Source: Bordetella sp. H567 (GTDB lineage: Bacteria > Pseudomonadota > Gammaproteobacteria > Burkholderiales > Burkholderiaceae_B). Taken from it: 64,000 nucleotides of DNA. The notes below the pieces were generated by a model. That model was not told the DNA's origin. It worked only from the letters and a program-made list of their open reading frames with translations, and searched no databases. A program made the translations under genes and the position numbers. The DNA lies in NCBI RefSeq assembly GCF_001704295.1, contig NZ_CP012334.1, positions 4,724,084 to 4,788,083 on the forward strand, in the 5' to 3' direction. Below, in pieces: positions 1-8,638 of the stretch; position 1 is the first letter of the stretch, and every line of letters begins with the position of its first letter.

Positions 1-437
1 GAGCCGTCCAGCACGGCGGCCGTCACGCCGGCCACGTTGCCTTCGACGATGCGGATACGCGTTTGCGGCCGCTGTTCGTGAAACGCCCGCAGGATATGCG
101 GCAGCAGCAGCTTGGTGGCCGTGGGTATGCAGCCCAGGCTGAGCTGGCCGCTGCGGCTCGCCAGCTGGTCGTCGATCGCCGACAGCGCTTCTTCCAGATC
201 GCCCAGGATGCCGCGCGCGCGAGGCAGCAGCAGTTCGCCGATGGGGGTCAGTTGCACGCGGCGCGTGGTCCGTTCGAACAGCGGCGCGCCGATGGCGGCT
301 TCCAGGCGCTGGATGCGCCGCGTGAGCGCCGGCGCCGAAATATTCAGCTCGCTGGTGGCGAGCTGGAAACTGGCATGCCGGGCGATCGCGACAAAGCCAC
401 GCAAGCCTTCAAGGTCGATAGCGTTCAGGGAAGCCAT
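1..437 (-). CDS. LysR family transcriptional regulator (partial, N-terminal half)
   Basis: The first 145 codons of a LysR regulator are present; the 3' part lies outside the window. The ATG at 437 gives MASLNAIDLEGLRGFVAIAR, a typical LysR opening. A winged helix-turn-helix follows at about residues 5-62 (core ISAPALTRRIQRLEAAIGAP), then the linker helix and the start of the substrate-binding domain. It is divergent from the MmgE/PrpD gene at 602, the usual arrangement for a LysR protein controlling its neighbour, so it probably regulates that gene. The effector is not predictable from what is visible. Confidence 0.85.
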   Translation of the reverse strand, partial: MASLNAIDLEGLRGFVAIARHASFQLATSELNISAPALTRRIQRLEAAIGAPLFERTTRRVQLTPIGELLLPRARGILGDLEEALSAIDDQLASRSGQLSLGCIPTATKLLLPHILRAFHEQRPQTRIRIVEGNVAGVTAAVLDG

Positions 438-601
438 AAGGACATGGACGGACGCACGGGCAACGCACCAGGCACGAGCCCGCGCGGTGATTATTCCACT
501 TCACGCAATAATAACGATGCAAAGCGCAATTCACAACGCGCCCGCGCCCGCCGGATACTTGGCACATTCCTCGTTCAGGCAACCCTATCCCGGAGACCAG
601 C

Positions 602-2014
602 ATGGGCCACGCCCCAGCCACCGACGAAATCCAGAACACCTACACGCGAGGCATCGCGGAGTTCATCGCCAACCTGAAGTACGAGGCGATCCCCGAACAG
701 GTGCGCGACCGCATCAAGCTGCTGATTTTGGACTCCTTCGGCTGCGCCATCTTCGGCGCGGAACTGCCGTGGAGCAAGATCCTGCTCGAAACCCTGACGG
801 CGGAGGACCAGACCACCACGACGCCGGTATGGGGCACCGACAAGCGCCTGTCTGCCCCGCACGCCGCGCTGGTCAACGGCACGCTGGTGCAAGGCTTCGA
901 GATCGACGACGTGCACCGTGTCGGCGTGCTGCACGTGGGCGCCGTCACGCTGCCGGCGGTGCTGGCCGTGGCCGGCCGGCAGCCCGGCATGACGGGCCGG
1001 GATTTCCTGCGCGCCTGCGTGGCCGGCTACGAAATCGGTCCGCGCGTGGGCATGTGCATGGGTCCCGAACATATCGCCCAGGGCTGGCATTCCGGCGCCA
1101 CCGTGGGCGTGTTCTCGGCCGTGGCGGGCGCCGCCGCCGCGCTGGGCCTGAGCGCCGACCAGGCGGTACACGCCCTGGGCATTGCCGGCACGCAGTCCTC
1201 CGGGTTGATGGCCGCGCAGTTCGGCGCCATGGTCAAGCGCATGCACGCCGGCCGCGCCTCGCAGAGCGGCCTGTACGGCGCCCTGCTGGCGGCACGCGGT
1301 TTCACGGGCATCGTCGACGTGTTCGAAAACCCCTACGGCGGCTTCTGCAGCACGATGTCCCGGTCCACGGACCGCTTCGACCTGACCAAGCTCACCGCGG
1401 GCCTGGGTACGCAGTTCGAAGTGATGCGCATCGCGCTGAAGTTCTACTCCTGCGTCGGCAGCAACCACACGACGCTGGACGCGCTGCGCACCATGCGCGC
1501 GCGCAAGCCCTTCGGCCCCGATGACGTCGAGGAAATCGTCGTCGAAGGGTCGCGTGTCACGGTGGACCACGTGGGCTGGAAATACGTCCCGCAGGGCCTG
1601 ACCTCCGCGCAGCTGAACCTGCCGTACTGCGTGGCCACGCTGCTGCTCGAAGGCGACGTGTTCGTGGACCAGTTCACGGAAGCGGACGTCACCAATGCCG
1701 AGCGCATCCGCATTTCCCAGAAGGTGAAGGTGGTCGAGGACCCGGCCATCACCGCGCGCGGCGCGGTCTATCGCCACATGGTCAATGTGAAGCTCAAGCT
1801 GAAGGACGGTACGCGGATGGAAGAAACCGTCGAAGCGCCGCGCGGCAGCGAGCACTCCTTTGCCTCCGCCGACGACGTCATCGAGAAATTCGTCAAGCTG
1901 GCGTCGCGCCGGATCTCCCGCCAAGCGGTCGATCGCGTGGTCGACACCATGATGAATATCGAGAAGGTGGACGACATCGGCAAACTGGTCGACGCGCTGA
2001 CCGTCAAGCGCTAG
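602..2014 (+). CDS. MmgE/PrpD family protein
   Basis: This 470-residue protein matches the length and layout of the MmgE/PrpD family, whose known members are 2-methylcitrate dehydratase, cis-aconitate decarboxylase and iminodisuccinate epimerase. Visible family signatures are an N-terminal helical domain with LLILDSFGCAIFGAE, the segment HAALVNGTLVQGFEIDDVH with its conserved Asp and His residues, and SGATVGVFSAVAGAAAALGL. No prpB or prpC is nearby, so a methylcitrate role is not supported; in this bacterial group stand-alone copies often sit with LysR and Bug genes and have unknown substrates. It is divergent from the LysR gene at 437 and is followed by a clear terminator, so it is probably monocistronic. 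Confidence 0.88.
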   Translation: MGHAPATDEIQNTYTRGIAEFIANLKYEAIPEQVRDRIKLLILDSFGCAIFGAELPWSKILLETLTAEDQTTTTPVWGTDKRLSAPHAALVNGTLVQGFEIDDVHRVGVLHVGAVTLPAVLAVAGRQPGMTGRDFLRACVAGYEIGPRVGMCMGPEHIAQGWHSGATVGVFSAVAGAAAALGLSADQAVHALGIAGTQSSGLMAAQFGAMVKRMHAGRASQSGLYGALLAARGFTGIVDVFENPYGGFCSTMSRSTDRFDLTKLTAGLGTQFEVMRIALKFYSCVGSNHTTLDALRTMRARKPFGPDDVEEIVVEGSRVTVDHVGWKYVPQGLTSAQLNLPYCVATLLLEGDVFVDQFTEADVTNAERIRISQKVKVVEDPAITARGAVYRHMVNVKLKLKDGTRMEETVEAPRGSEHSFASADDVIEKFVKLASRRISRQAVDRVVDTMMNIEKVDDIGKLVDALTVKR

Positions 2015-2028
2015 ACCTGCCTCGCGAC

Positions 2029-2066
2029 ATGGGGCGCGGCACACGCATGCCGCGCCCCATTTTTTT
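2029..2066 (+). terminator. Rho-independent terminator after the MmgE/PrpD gene
   Basis: A perfect 12-bp inverted repeat, ATGGGGCGCGGC (2029-2040) and GCCGCGCCCCAT (2049-2060), encloses an 8-nt loop and runs directly into a T tract (2060-2066). It begins 14 nt after the stop codon at 2014. Confidence 0.92.
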
Positions 2067-2156
2067 ATGGGTTCGTGACGAGCAGCGCTGTTGTCGCGCG
2101 TCACGGCAACGGCCGCCCTGCCGGCGCCGGCTGGCGGCTGAAGCGGCCCGGTCGCG

Positions 2157-2747
2157 TCAAGCAGTCTTCCAATAGCGCCCTAGCGGCGGCTCCTTGCCCG
2201 ATACCGGGTCGCCCGCCGGAAAGGGCAGCGAAGCAATGCGGTCCAGCATGGCCTGCGTGGGCGCCTCGCGGCAGATGTCCCACTCCTGCCCGGGCGGATA
2301 CCCGCCCACGACCAGGAAGTCGTCCGTCGCGGACAGGCGGCAATGGCCGGTACCGGCCGGCAGGAGGACCACGTCGCCTTGCAGGACGGCGACTTCCGTC
2401 CCGTGGGGGCCGCCCAGCATCAGGCGCGCCGAGCCGGCGGCAAACCCCAGCACTTCGTGCGCGGTGGAATGGTAATGGTGGTAGTCGTAGATGCCGTCGC
2501 GCCACCGGGGCACCCAGCCGTTGCGCGCGAACAGGCCTTCGAAGGCCGAGGCGATATCGCCCTCCACGATCACGCCGGTGTAATGCAGCACCGGCAGCCG
2601 GGGATTATTGGGCACCCAGTCGTTGCGCTGCAGCAGCAGCGTCGCGGGCGGCGCCGGCGCCGCGCCGGCGGACGAGGAAGGAAGTGCCAGGAAGGCCGTG
2701 CCCAGCACCGCGCTCCTGATGAAATCACGCCTGTGGAATGTCGTCAT
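2157..2747 (-). CDS. Secreted cupin-domain protein
   Basis: This is a 196-residue protein with the start chosen at 2747, where GGGAG lies about 6 nt upstream; a longer frame to 2786 lacks a ribosome site. The N-terminus [20 protein letters not shown] resembles a Tat-type signal (RRDF plus hydrophobic stretch), ending near the Ala-rich AGAAPAPP. The body has a cupin-like metal-site pattern: [16 protein letters not shown], then [16 protein letters not shown] periplasmic small-molecule-binding or enzymatic cupin is likely, with unknown substrate. It converges on the MmgE/PrpD gene. Confidence 0.78.
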   Translation of the reverse strand: MTTFHRRDFIRSAVLGTAFLALPSSSAGAAPAPPATLLLQRNDWVPNNPRLPVLHYTGVIVEGDIASAFEGLFARNGWVPRWRDGIYDYHHYHSTAHEVLGFAAGSARLMLGGPHGTEVAVLQGDVVLLPAGTGHCRLSATDDFLVVGGYPPGQEWDICREAPTQAMLDRIASLPFPAGDPVSGKEPPLGRYWKTA

Positions 2748-2846
2748 GGTCAGCTCCCTAGGCCGTCGCTCGATCCATGGATCCACGGATCGAGCCCCTA
2801 GTCTGACACTCCACGGCCGCCCTGTGAAACAGGCGGCGGCCGGGGT

Positions 2847-3047
2847 TTACGCGGTGACGTGCAGCTGGGTGCCGACCATGCCGTAGGTCGACAACTGCGG
2901 CGCCACCGAACTTAGCAAGCTGACGATGGTCTGCGCCTGGTTGTCCAGCACCTTGCGCAGCAGGACGTTCTGGGCCTCCTGCATGGCGTTGGCCTGCTGC
3001 AGGCCCACCGCGGCGCCCACGGTGGCTTCGATCGACATACCGTCCAT
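2847..3047 (-). CDS. YjfB-type putative motility protein
   Basis: This 66-residue protein begins MDGMSIEATVGAAVGLQQA and continues with NVLLRKVLDNQAQTIVSLLS, features of the small YjfB-like 'putative motility protein' family named from Bacillus. The family function is unproven; no flagellar gene is visible here. It has no signal peptide or membrane segment and appears amphipathic helical. It is transcribed away from the LysE gene at 3139 with a 91-bp intergenic region. Confidence 0.75.
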   Translation of the reverse strand: MDGMSIEATVGAAVGLQQANAMQEAQNVLLRKVLDNQAQTIVSLLSSVAPQLSTYGMVGTQLHVTA

Positions 3048-3138
3048 GGTCTTATCCCAGGAAAGAAAGATTCCGAAGCATACAGTACGAATGTGTCATT
3101 TGGCATAATCTTCACATTCGCCACCGCCGCCCCCCGCC

Positions 3139-3783
3139 ATGCCAACCCTGCACATGTTCCTGCTGTTCCTGGCTGCCGACCTGGCCCTGAAGCTGACCCC
3201 CGGCCCCGACATGGCCCTGACCCTGACCCGCGGCATGACGCAAGGATTCCGGGTGGCGTGGCTGAGCGTGCTGGGGACCTTCGCCGCCGGCTTCGTGCAA
3301 ATTCCCGTGGTCGTCCTGGGCCTGGCCGCCATCTTCAAGGAATCGCCTGCCCTGTTCCTGGCCGTGAAGCTGATGGGCGCGCTATACCTGGTCTACCTGG
3401 GTGCGCGCGCCATCCGCCGCAGCCGCAATCCGCGCGCGCTGGCGGAGGTCTCGGCACGCGGAGAGGGCCGCGAGGTATTCATCCAGGGCTTCATGACGAA
3501 CCTGCTCAATCCCAAGGTCTTCATCTTCCTCATCGCCTTCCTGCCCCAATTCACGGATCCGGCGCAAGGCCCGGTGTGGGTCCAGATGCTCTTCCTGGCG
3601 TGTATCTCGAAGGTCTTCGGGCTGTGCTCGGGGGCGACCTACGCCTATGGCGCCGCCCGGATCCGCAACTGGCTGGCGCGCAACCGCTGGTTTCTGCGCG
3701 CGCAGGAATGCACCCTGGGCGTCACCATGATCGCCGTCGCGGGGTATTTGATGTTCAGCCAGGATGGCCCGGCGGGCAAATAA
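3139..3783 (+). CDS. LysE/RhtB family amino-acid exporter
   Basis: This 214-residue membrane protein has the family's length and signature: an N-terminal helix leading into LKLTPGPDMALTLTRGMTQG, the conserved TPGPD motif of LysE/RhtB exporters. Further hydrophobic segments follow, with NLLNPKVFIFLIAFLPQF, a second family motif, near the middle. About six membrane helices are expected. Family members export amino acids or homoserine lactones by proton antiport; the substrate cannot be set from sequence. It stands alone, divergent from the YjfB-like gene. Confidence 0.88.
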   Translation: MPTLHMFLLFLAADLALKLTPGPDMALTLTRGMTQGFRVAWLSVLGTFAAGFVQIPVVVLGLAAIFKESPALFLAVKLMGALYLVYLGARAIRRSRNPRALAEVSARGEGREVFIQGFMTNLLNPKVFIFLIAFLPQFTDPAQGPVWVQMLFLACISKVFGLCSGATYAYGAARIRNWLARNRWFLRAQECTLGVTMIAVAGYLMFSQDGPAGK

Positions 3784-3972
3784 GCCGATACGCCCGGCCG
3801 CGCATACCGCGATAGTGCCTACCGGCCTGCGGAAGAGACAGGGCAGCTATCCTGGATGTACGGTTTTCCCGACATTTTCTCGCTCGACGGGGAAAAAGTA
3901 CGAAATAGCTGACAACGCCGGCGCCGCCGGCCATGCGCCACGAAGGCCGACGCGGTGGCCGGGGCCGCGAAA

Positions 3973-4326
3973 TCAGCCTCCCAATACGCCCAGGTCCAGG
4001 ACGTAGCTGCGCCCGATCCACATCGCCCTGTCACGATGATCGGCCAGGGCGTCGCCGGTATTGGGATGCAGGAACACGTCCAGCGCGCCGTGATTGAGCG
4101 CCAGCCAGGTCGTCACGCGCGCGAACTGAGCCGGCGCGAAGGCAAGCTGATAACTCCACTTCGGATGCGGTCCCACCGGCCGTTCATGAAAGCGACCCAT
4201 GTCCACGGACTCGCCGAACGCCGCCACGATGCGTTCGCGCAGCGCATAGGCGGCATCGCGCGTGGCCGCGTCGAAGTACACATGCGCGTGCCAGCTGTCC
4301 ACCACGGAGGGGTTGTCCTGGCTCAT
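3973..4326 (-). CDS. DOPA 4,5-dioxygenase family protein
   Basis: This 117-residue protein matches the small DOPA 4,5-dioxygenase family (extradiol ring cleavage in fungal pigment pathways; many bacterial members). It shows WHAHVYFDAATRDAAYALR near the start, HPKWSYQLAF in the middle and GALDVFLHPNTGDAL with an Asp-Arg-rich tail; the spaced His residues are the likely metal ligands. Its ATG overlaps the stop of the upstream yghU gene (ATGA at 4323-4326), so the two are translationally coupled. A role in processing a catecholic substrate together with a glutathione enzyme is inference. Confidence 0.82.
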   Translation of the reverse strand: MSQDNPSVVDSWHAHVYFDAATRDAAYALRERIVAAFGESVDMGRFHERPVGPHPKWSYQLAFAPAQFARVTTWLALNHGALDVFLHPNTGDALADHRDRAMWIGRSYVLDLGVLGG

Positions 4327-5219
4327 GACTGGCCCCCGTTGGAGGGATCCGCCGCCTGCAGCTTGTCCTGCGTACGGGTCTCGAAGTCCGACGCATCGTG
4401 GCGTTCGTGCAGCTGGCTGGCCGGGTCGCCGTTCACGCGGTTGACCATCCGGCCGCGGCGCACCGCGGGCCTGGCGCCGATGGCGTCGGCCCAGCGCTGC
4501 ACGTGCTTGTAGTCCTGCACGGACAGGAATTCACCCGCGCCGTACAGCAGGCCCTTGGCCAAGCCGCCGTACCACGGCCAGATCGCGATGTCGGCAATCG
4601 TGTATGCGCTGCCCGCGATGTGCTCGTTGTCCGCCAGGCGCTTGTCCAGGACGTCCAGCTGCCGCTTCGTTTCCATGGCGAAACGGTCGATCGCGTATTC
4701 GATCTTGCTGGGCGCGTAGGCATAGAAATGGCCGAATCCGCCGCCCAGGTAGGGCGCGCTGCCCATCTGCCAGAACAGCCACGACAGGCATTCCGCCCGC
4801 GCGCCCGGCTCCTTGGGCAGGAGGGCGTCGAACTTCTCGGCCAGGTACAGCAGGATGGCGCCGGACTCGAAGACGCGGATAGGCGTCGGCCCGCTGCGAT
4901 CCACCAGCGCGGGAATCTTGGAATTCGGATTCACCTGCACGAAACCGCTGCCGAACTGGTCGCCTTCGCCGATGCGGATCAGCCACGCGTCGTATTCGGC
5001 GCCGCGATGGCCCAGCGCCAGCAGCTCTTCCAGCAGAATCGTGACCTTCTGGCCGTTCGGCGTCGCCAGGGAATACAGCTGCAGCGGATGGCGGCCGACA
5101 GGCAGTTCCTTGTCGTGCGTCGGCCCTGAAACCGGCCGATTGATGCTGGCGAAATGGCCGCCGCTGGGCTTGTCCCAGGTCCAGACTGTCGGCGGCACGT
5201 ATTCGGATGAATCGCTCAT
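4323..5219 (-). CDS. yghU: Glutathione-dependent disulfide-bond oxidoreductase (YghU type)
   Basis: A 298-residue GST-superfamily protein, close to the 288 residues of Escherichia coli YghU. The start at 5219 gives MSDSSEYVPPTVWTWDKPSG; the frame extends upstream to 5507 but that part has no family character. The thioredoxin-like domain has LYSLATPNGQKVTILLEELL, with the TPNG segment that binds glutathione in YghU, and FVQVNPNSKIPALVD with the cis-Pro. The helical domain holds GSAYTIADIAIWPWYG. YghU binds two glutathiones and reduces disulfides. It is first in a two-gene unit with the DOPA-dioxygenase-like gene. Confidence 0.9.
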   Translation of the reverse strand: MSDSSEYVPPTVWTWDKPSGGHFASINRPVSGPTHDKELPVGRHPLQLYSLATPNGQKVTILLEELLALGHRGAEYDAWLIRIGEGDQFGSGFVQVNPNSKIPALVDRSGPTPIRVFESGAILLYLAEKFDALLPKEPGARAECLSWLFWQMGSAPYLGGGFGHFYAYAPSKIEYAIDRFAMETKRQLDVLDKRLADNEHIAGSAYTIADIAIWPWYGGLAKGLLYGAGEFLSVQDYKHVQRWADAIGARPAVRRGRMVNRVNGDPASQLHERHDASDFETRTQDKLQAADPSNGGQS

Positions 5220-5436
5220 TGAAACAGCTCCATGTAAGGGCCGGTCATTGCCTCGACCGGTATTTGGATGGCCATGCCGGCACGCCGCGCCTGTGGCGGC
5301 GCAAGCGGTGCCCATGCATTCGGGCCCATGCGTTCGTATAGCATTGCCCGGCCGATCGCCCCGGCAAACCCACACGCCGCGTGCGGTCAAGCCGGCCTGC
5401 GTTATTCTCCCCGCAGTCAACGCATGTGGAGCAGAC

Positions 5437-7071
5437 GTGGCGCACATCATTCCGGACGGCTGGGAACGCCAGCCACGCAGCGGCCCGGCACAACGCGAGC
5501 TGGACACCCTGGCGCGGCTGAAGGCCGGCCTGCCCGACGACTACACGGTCTATCACGCCGTGCACTGGACCAATGTCGAGGGACGCCACGCCATCTACGG
5601 CGAAATCGACTTCGTCATCATCAACCGGGCGGGCGAGCTGCTCGTCATCGAACAGAAAACCGGCGCGCTGGATGAAACGCCGGACGGCCTGGCCAAGCGC
5701 CATGACGGCAAGGCCCGGCTGGTCTCGGTACAGATGGCGCGCACCGCGGAAAGCCTGCGCGCGAAGCTGGCGCGCAGCCTGGACGGCGCCGAGATCCGCC
5801 TGGACTACCTGCTGCATTGTCCGGACCATCGGGTGCTCGCGCCCACCACCGCGGGCCTGGTGCCCGAACGCATCGTCGACGCCAGCCGGCGCGACCGCCT
5901 GTGCGCCATCGTCCAGGAGATTCTGCCGCCCGGCACGGCGTCGCCATTGGCCACCCGCGTGGATCGCTTCCTGCGCGACATCATCCGCCTGGAAGTCGAC
6001 GTCAGCGCGCTGATCGGGCAGACCCGCACGCAGGTGACCCGGCTCGCGGGCGGCCTGGCGCACTGGGCGCGCCAGATCGACATCGATCCCTACCGCCTGC
6101 GCGTGACCGGCACCGCGGGGTCGGGCAAGACCCAGCTGGCGCTGGCTGAATACCGCGATGCGATCGAACAGGGCAGGCGCCCGTTATACGTGTGCTTCAA
6201 CCGGCCGCTGGCCGACCACTTCAACCGCATCGCACCGGCGGGGGGCCTGGCCTGCTCCTTCCATATGCTGTGCGACCGGCTGCTGCGCGCCGCCGGCCGC
6301 AAGCCGGACTTCTCGCAACCGGACGCCTACACGCGGCTGGTGGACGAAGCCGAGGCCCAGCCGGTACCGGCGAATTTCCTGTTCGATACCGTCATCGTCG
6401 ACGAAGGCCAGGATTTCGATGCGCGCTGGCGCGACATGGTGTTGCGCCTGGCCAAGCCACATGCCCGGGTACTGTGGCTGGAGGATCCGCTGCAGAACCT
6501 GTACGGCAACACGCCGCCGGAGCTTCCCGGCTGGGTGCGGCTGCGCGCGCAAAGCAACTTCCGCAGTCCGCGGCCCGTGGTCGGCTTCCTGCGAACCATC
6601 CTGCCGGACGACGCCCACATCGATGCGCAGGCTCCCGTGCTGGACGCCGACGTGGAAGTGCTGTCGTACCACGACGAGGAAAGCCTTGCCCGCGCGGTCA
6701 AGCAAGGCATACGCAAATGCTATTCGGACGGCTTTCGCCAGGAAGACGTGGCCGTCCTGAGCTACCACGGCCACAAATCGTCCCAGGTACTGCGCAAGGA
6801 CAGGCTGGGGCCGCACATGCTGCGCCGCTTCACCGGCCAATACGACTTGTTCGGCCAGCCGGAATATTCCGCCGGCGAAGTGCTGGCGGAATCGGTTTAC
6901 CGCTTCAAGGGCCAGTCGGTGCCGGCGGTCGTCTTCGCCGAGATCGATTTCGACACGCTGGACGAACAGGCTGTCCGCAAGCTGTTCGTGGGCGCCACGC
7001 GCGCCACGCTGAAGCTGATACTGATCGCTGCCGAGCCGGCCGCCGCGGTGCTAAGAAGCAAGCTGGGCTAG
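5437..7071 (+). CDS. NERD-domain nuclease fused to UvrD-like superfamily 1 helicase
   Basis: I place the start at GTG 5437 (GGAG at 5428-5431, 5-nt spacing), giving 544 residues; a longer open frame to 4813 overlaps yghU and looks non-coding. Residues 45-80 form a NERD nuclease core: D58 in GEIDFVII and E72-x-K74 in IEQKTG, a restriction-enzyme-like D...ExK. Residues 222-400 carry a P-loop (GTAGSGKT, K231) and a DEGQDF box (321-327) of the UvrD/Rep group, and the C-terminus has VYRFKGQSVPAVVFAEID and KLFVGATRATLKLIL, helicase motifs V/VI. A DNA- or RNA-processing ATPase-nuclease is likely; related proteins occur in repair and phage defence. Its end overlaps the convergent LysR gene by 21 bp. 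Confidence 0.85.
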   Translation: MAHIIPDGWERQPRSGPAQRELDTLARLKAGLPDDYTVYHAVHWTNVEGRHAIYGEIDFVIINRAGELLVIEQKTGALDETPDGLAKRHDGKARLVSVQMARTAESLRAKLARSLDGAEIRLDYLLHCPDHRVLAPTTAGLVPERIVDASRRDRLCAIVQEILPPGTASPLATRVDRFLRDIIRLEVDVSALIGQTRTQVTRLAGGLAHWARQIDIDPYRLRVTGTAGSGKTQLALAEYRDAIEQGRRPLYVCFNRPLADHFNRIAPAGGLACSFHMLCDRLLRAAGRKPDFSQPDAYTRLVDEAEAQPVPANFLFDTVIVDEGQDFDARWRDMVLRLAKPHARVLWLEDPLQNLYGNTPPELPGWVRLRAQSNFRSPRPVVGFLRTILPDDAHIDAQAPVLDADVEVLSYHDEESLARAVKQGIRKCYSDGFRQEDVAVLSYHGHKSSQVLRKDRLGPHMLRRFTGQYDLFGQPEYSAGEVLAESVYRFKGQSVPAVVFAEIDFDTLDEQAVRKLFVGATRATLKLILIAAEPAAAVLRSKLG

Positions 7072-7926
7072 CAAGCCACGCAGCTCGTCACGATCGGGAT
7101 GCGTGGCCACGCCCACCGCGACGGCCAGTTCGTCGCCCTCTTGCAAAGGCCGGTAGACCACGCCCGCGCGCTTCAAGGTGGCGAACGACCGCGGCAGCAG
7201 CGCGAACGCATCGCCGTTCGCCACGCCGGCCAGCAGGACGTGATGGTCCTCCGGCTCGCGCAGCGTTCGCGGTTCGAAGCCATGACGCCGGAAAACAGCG
7301 CGGCAATGATCGAAGAACGCCGGTTGCCGGGCCCGTTCGAAGGTATACAGCCGTTCGTCGGCAAGATCGCTCAGCGCAACCGACCTGCGCCGAGCCAGCC
7401 GGTGCGCGCTGGACATGGCCACCATCATGGGCTGGCGATCCAGCACCGTGACGGCCAGGGCATCGGTTTCGGTGGGCAGCGCAATCAGCGCCGCGTCCAA
7501 TTGGCGCGCGCGCAATCGCCGGACAAGACGGGGCGAACTGTCCGATACCACGCTGACCGTATCGAAGCGGCCGGATGCTTCGATACGCCCCGCGATGCCG
7601 CGAAACCAGGGAGGCTCCACCGCGCTGGTCATGCCCAGGCGCAGGCGCACCGGCAAGGCGGACTGCACCACGCTCGATTCCGCCTGGGCAAGCAGCCGTG
7701 CGATCCGGCGTGCGTAAGGCAGCAGCCGTTCGCCCGCGGCCGTCAGCCGCACGGATTGCGCGTCGCGCAGGAATAGCGGCGTGCCCAGCCTGTCCTCCAG
7801 TTGCCGGATGGCGCGGCTGAGCGGCGGCTGCGATATATGCAGGCGTTCGGCGGCCTGGCGGAAGCTGAGCGTTTCGGCCACCGCCAGGAACAGCGCCAGC
7901 CCGCGGGAATCCAGTGCGGTAGTCAT
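7051..7926 (-). CDS. LysR family transcriptional regulator
   Basis: This 291-residue protein has LysR architecture: winged HTH at about residues 8-65 (FRQAAERLHISQPPLSRAIR) followed by an effector-binding domain with a typical LRLGM segment at about 97. It lacks a strong ribosome site; the ATG at 7926 is preceded by a T/A-rich stretch. It is divergent from the carboxymuconolactone-decarboxylase-like gene at 8042, with a perfect 18-bp palindrome between them, so control of that gene is the best guess. Confidence 0.9.
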   Translation of the reverse strand: MTTALDSRGLALFLAVAETLSFRQAAERLHISQPPLSRAIRQLEDRLGTPLFLRDAQSVRLTAAGERLLPYARRIARLLAQAESSVVQSALPVRLRLGMTSAVEPPWFRGIAGRIEASGRFDTVSVVSDSSPRLVRRLRARQLDAALIALPTETDALAVTVLDRQPMMVAMSSAHRLARRRSVALSDLADERLYTFERARQPAFFDHCRAVFRRHGFEPRTLREPEDHHVLLAGVANGDAFALLPRSFATLKRAGVVYRPLQEGDELAVAVGVATHPDRDELRGLLAQLAS

Positions 7927-7954
7927 ATCAAAAAAGTATCACGAAATCGGTCAT

Positions 7955-7972
7955 TCACGCCGCCCGGCGTGA
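7955..7972. promoter_or_regulatory. Perfect palindrome in a LysR intergenic region
   Basis: TCACGCCG (7955-7962) and CGGCGTGA (7965-7972) are perfect 8-bp arms around a 2-nt centre, in the 115-bp gap between the divergent LysR gene and the gene at 8042. The position suits an operator for the LysR protein, but the GC-rich symmetry is not the classical T-N11-A LysR box, so another factor is possible. Confidence 0.5.
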
Positions 7973-8041
7973 CGCCTAGAGTGCGGGTTCCCGGCCAACG
8001 TTATGCATACGGCGGCCATCAACCCCACTCAGGATAGAACC

Positions 8042-8440
8042 ATGACATCCCAGCGATACATCACAGGACTGGAGCGGCTGCACGCCGTGGACGGTGACGC
8101 AGGCGTCGACGTCGTTGAAACGCTGCGGCAGGCCTTCCCCGACTTCGCGACCTATGTGGTTGAGTTTCCTTTTGGCGACATCTACTCGCGCCCGGGTCTC
8201 GGCCTGCGCGAGCGCGAACTCGCGGTCGTCGCGGCCTTATGCGCCTTGGGAAACGCGGCGCCTCAATTGCGGGTGCATCTTCACGCGGCGTTGCACGTCG
8301 GATGCACGCCCACCGAAATCGTCGAAGTCGTGATGCAAATGGCCGTCTATGCCGGCTTTCCGGCGGCACTCAATGGCCTGGCCGAAGTGCGGCGTGTGTT
8401 CGACGAACGCGGCATCGCCTTGCCCCTGAACACCGCCTAG
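8042..8440 (+). CDS. Carboxymuconolactone decarboxylase (CMD) family protein
   Basis: A 132-residue protein with the start chosen at ATG 8042 behind AGGA (8031-8034). It resembles the PcaC-type CMD fold: LGLRERELAVVAALCALG, then RVHLHAALHVGCTPTEIVEV and a C-terminal helix with LNGLAEVRRVFDERGI. The peroxidase-type CxxC of AhpD is absent, favouring a decarboxylase-like or unassigned member. A true PcaC domain is already present in the pcaL fusion at 33284, so this copy probably acts on another lactone or ring-cleavage product. It is probably controlled by the divergent LysR protein. Confidence 0.82.
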   Translation: MTSQRYITGLERLHAVDGDAGVDVVETLRQAFPDFATYVVEFPFGDIYSRPGLGLRERELAVVAALCALGNAAPQLRVHLHAALHVGCTPTEIVEVVMQMAVYAGFPAALNGLAEVRRVFDERGIALPLNTA

Positions 8441-8638
8441 TCCAAACGCGCCATGCCTGTGCGCGCTGGCGCTGGCGCGCCTGCGTGGCCGCGTGCTCGA
8501 CGCGCACGCGGTCCATGTGAGGCCCAGCCGCCGCGCCGCTCGCGGGCGGCATGTGCCCAGCGCCCCGCGTGGCTGTGCAGTGCGCGCGGGAATGGCGGTT
8601 GCGGCAGTGTTGCCTCACATCCGATACGGAGCAGCACC

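Noticed and set aside
4813-5436. N-terminal extension of the NERD-helicase frame
   Set aside because: It overlaps yghU on the other strand and lacks family-like content; the GTG at 5437 has a good ribosome site.
8441-8638. Possible RNA gene in a GC-rich gap
   Set aside because: No convincing stem, conserved motif or terminator was seen.
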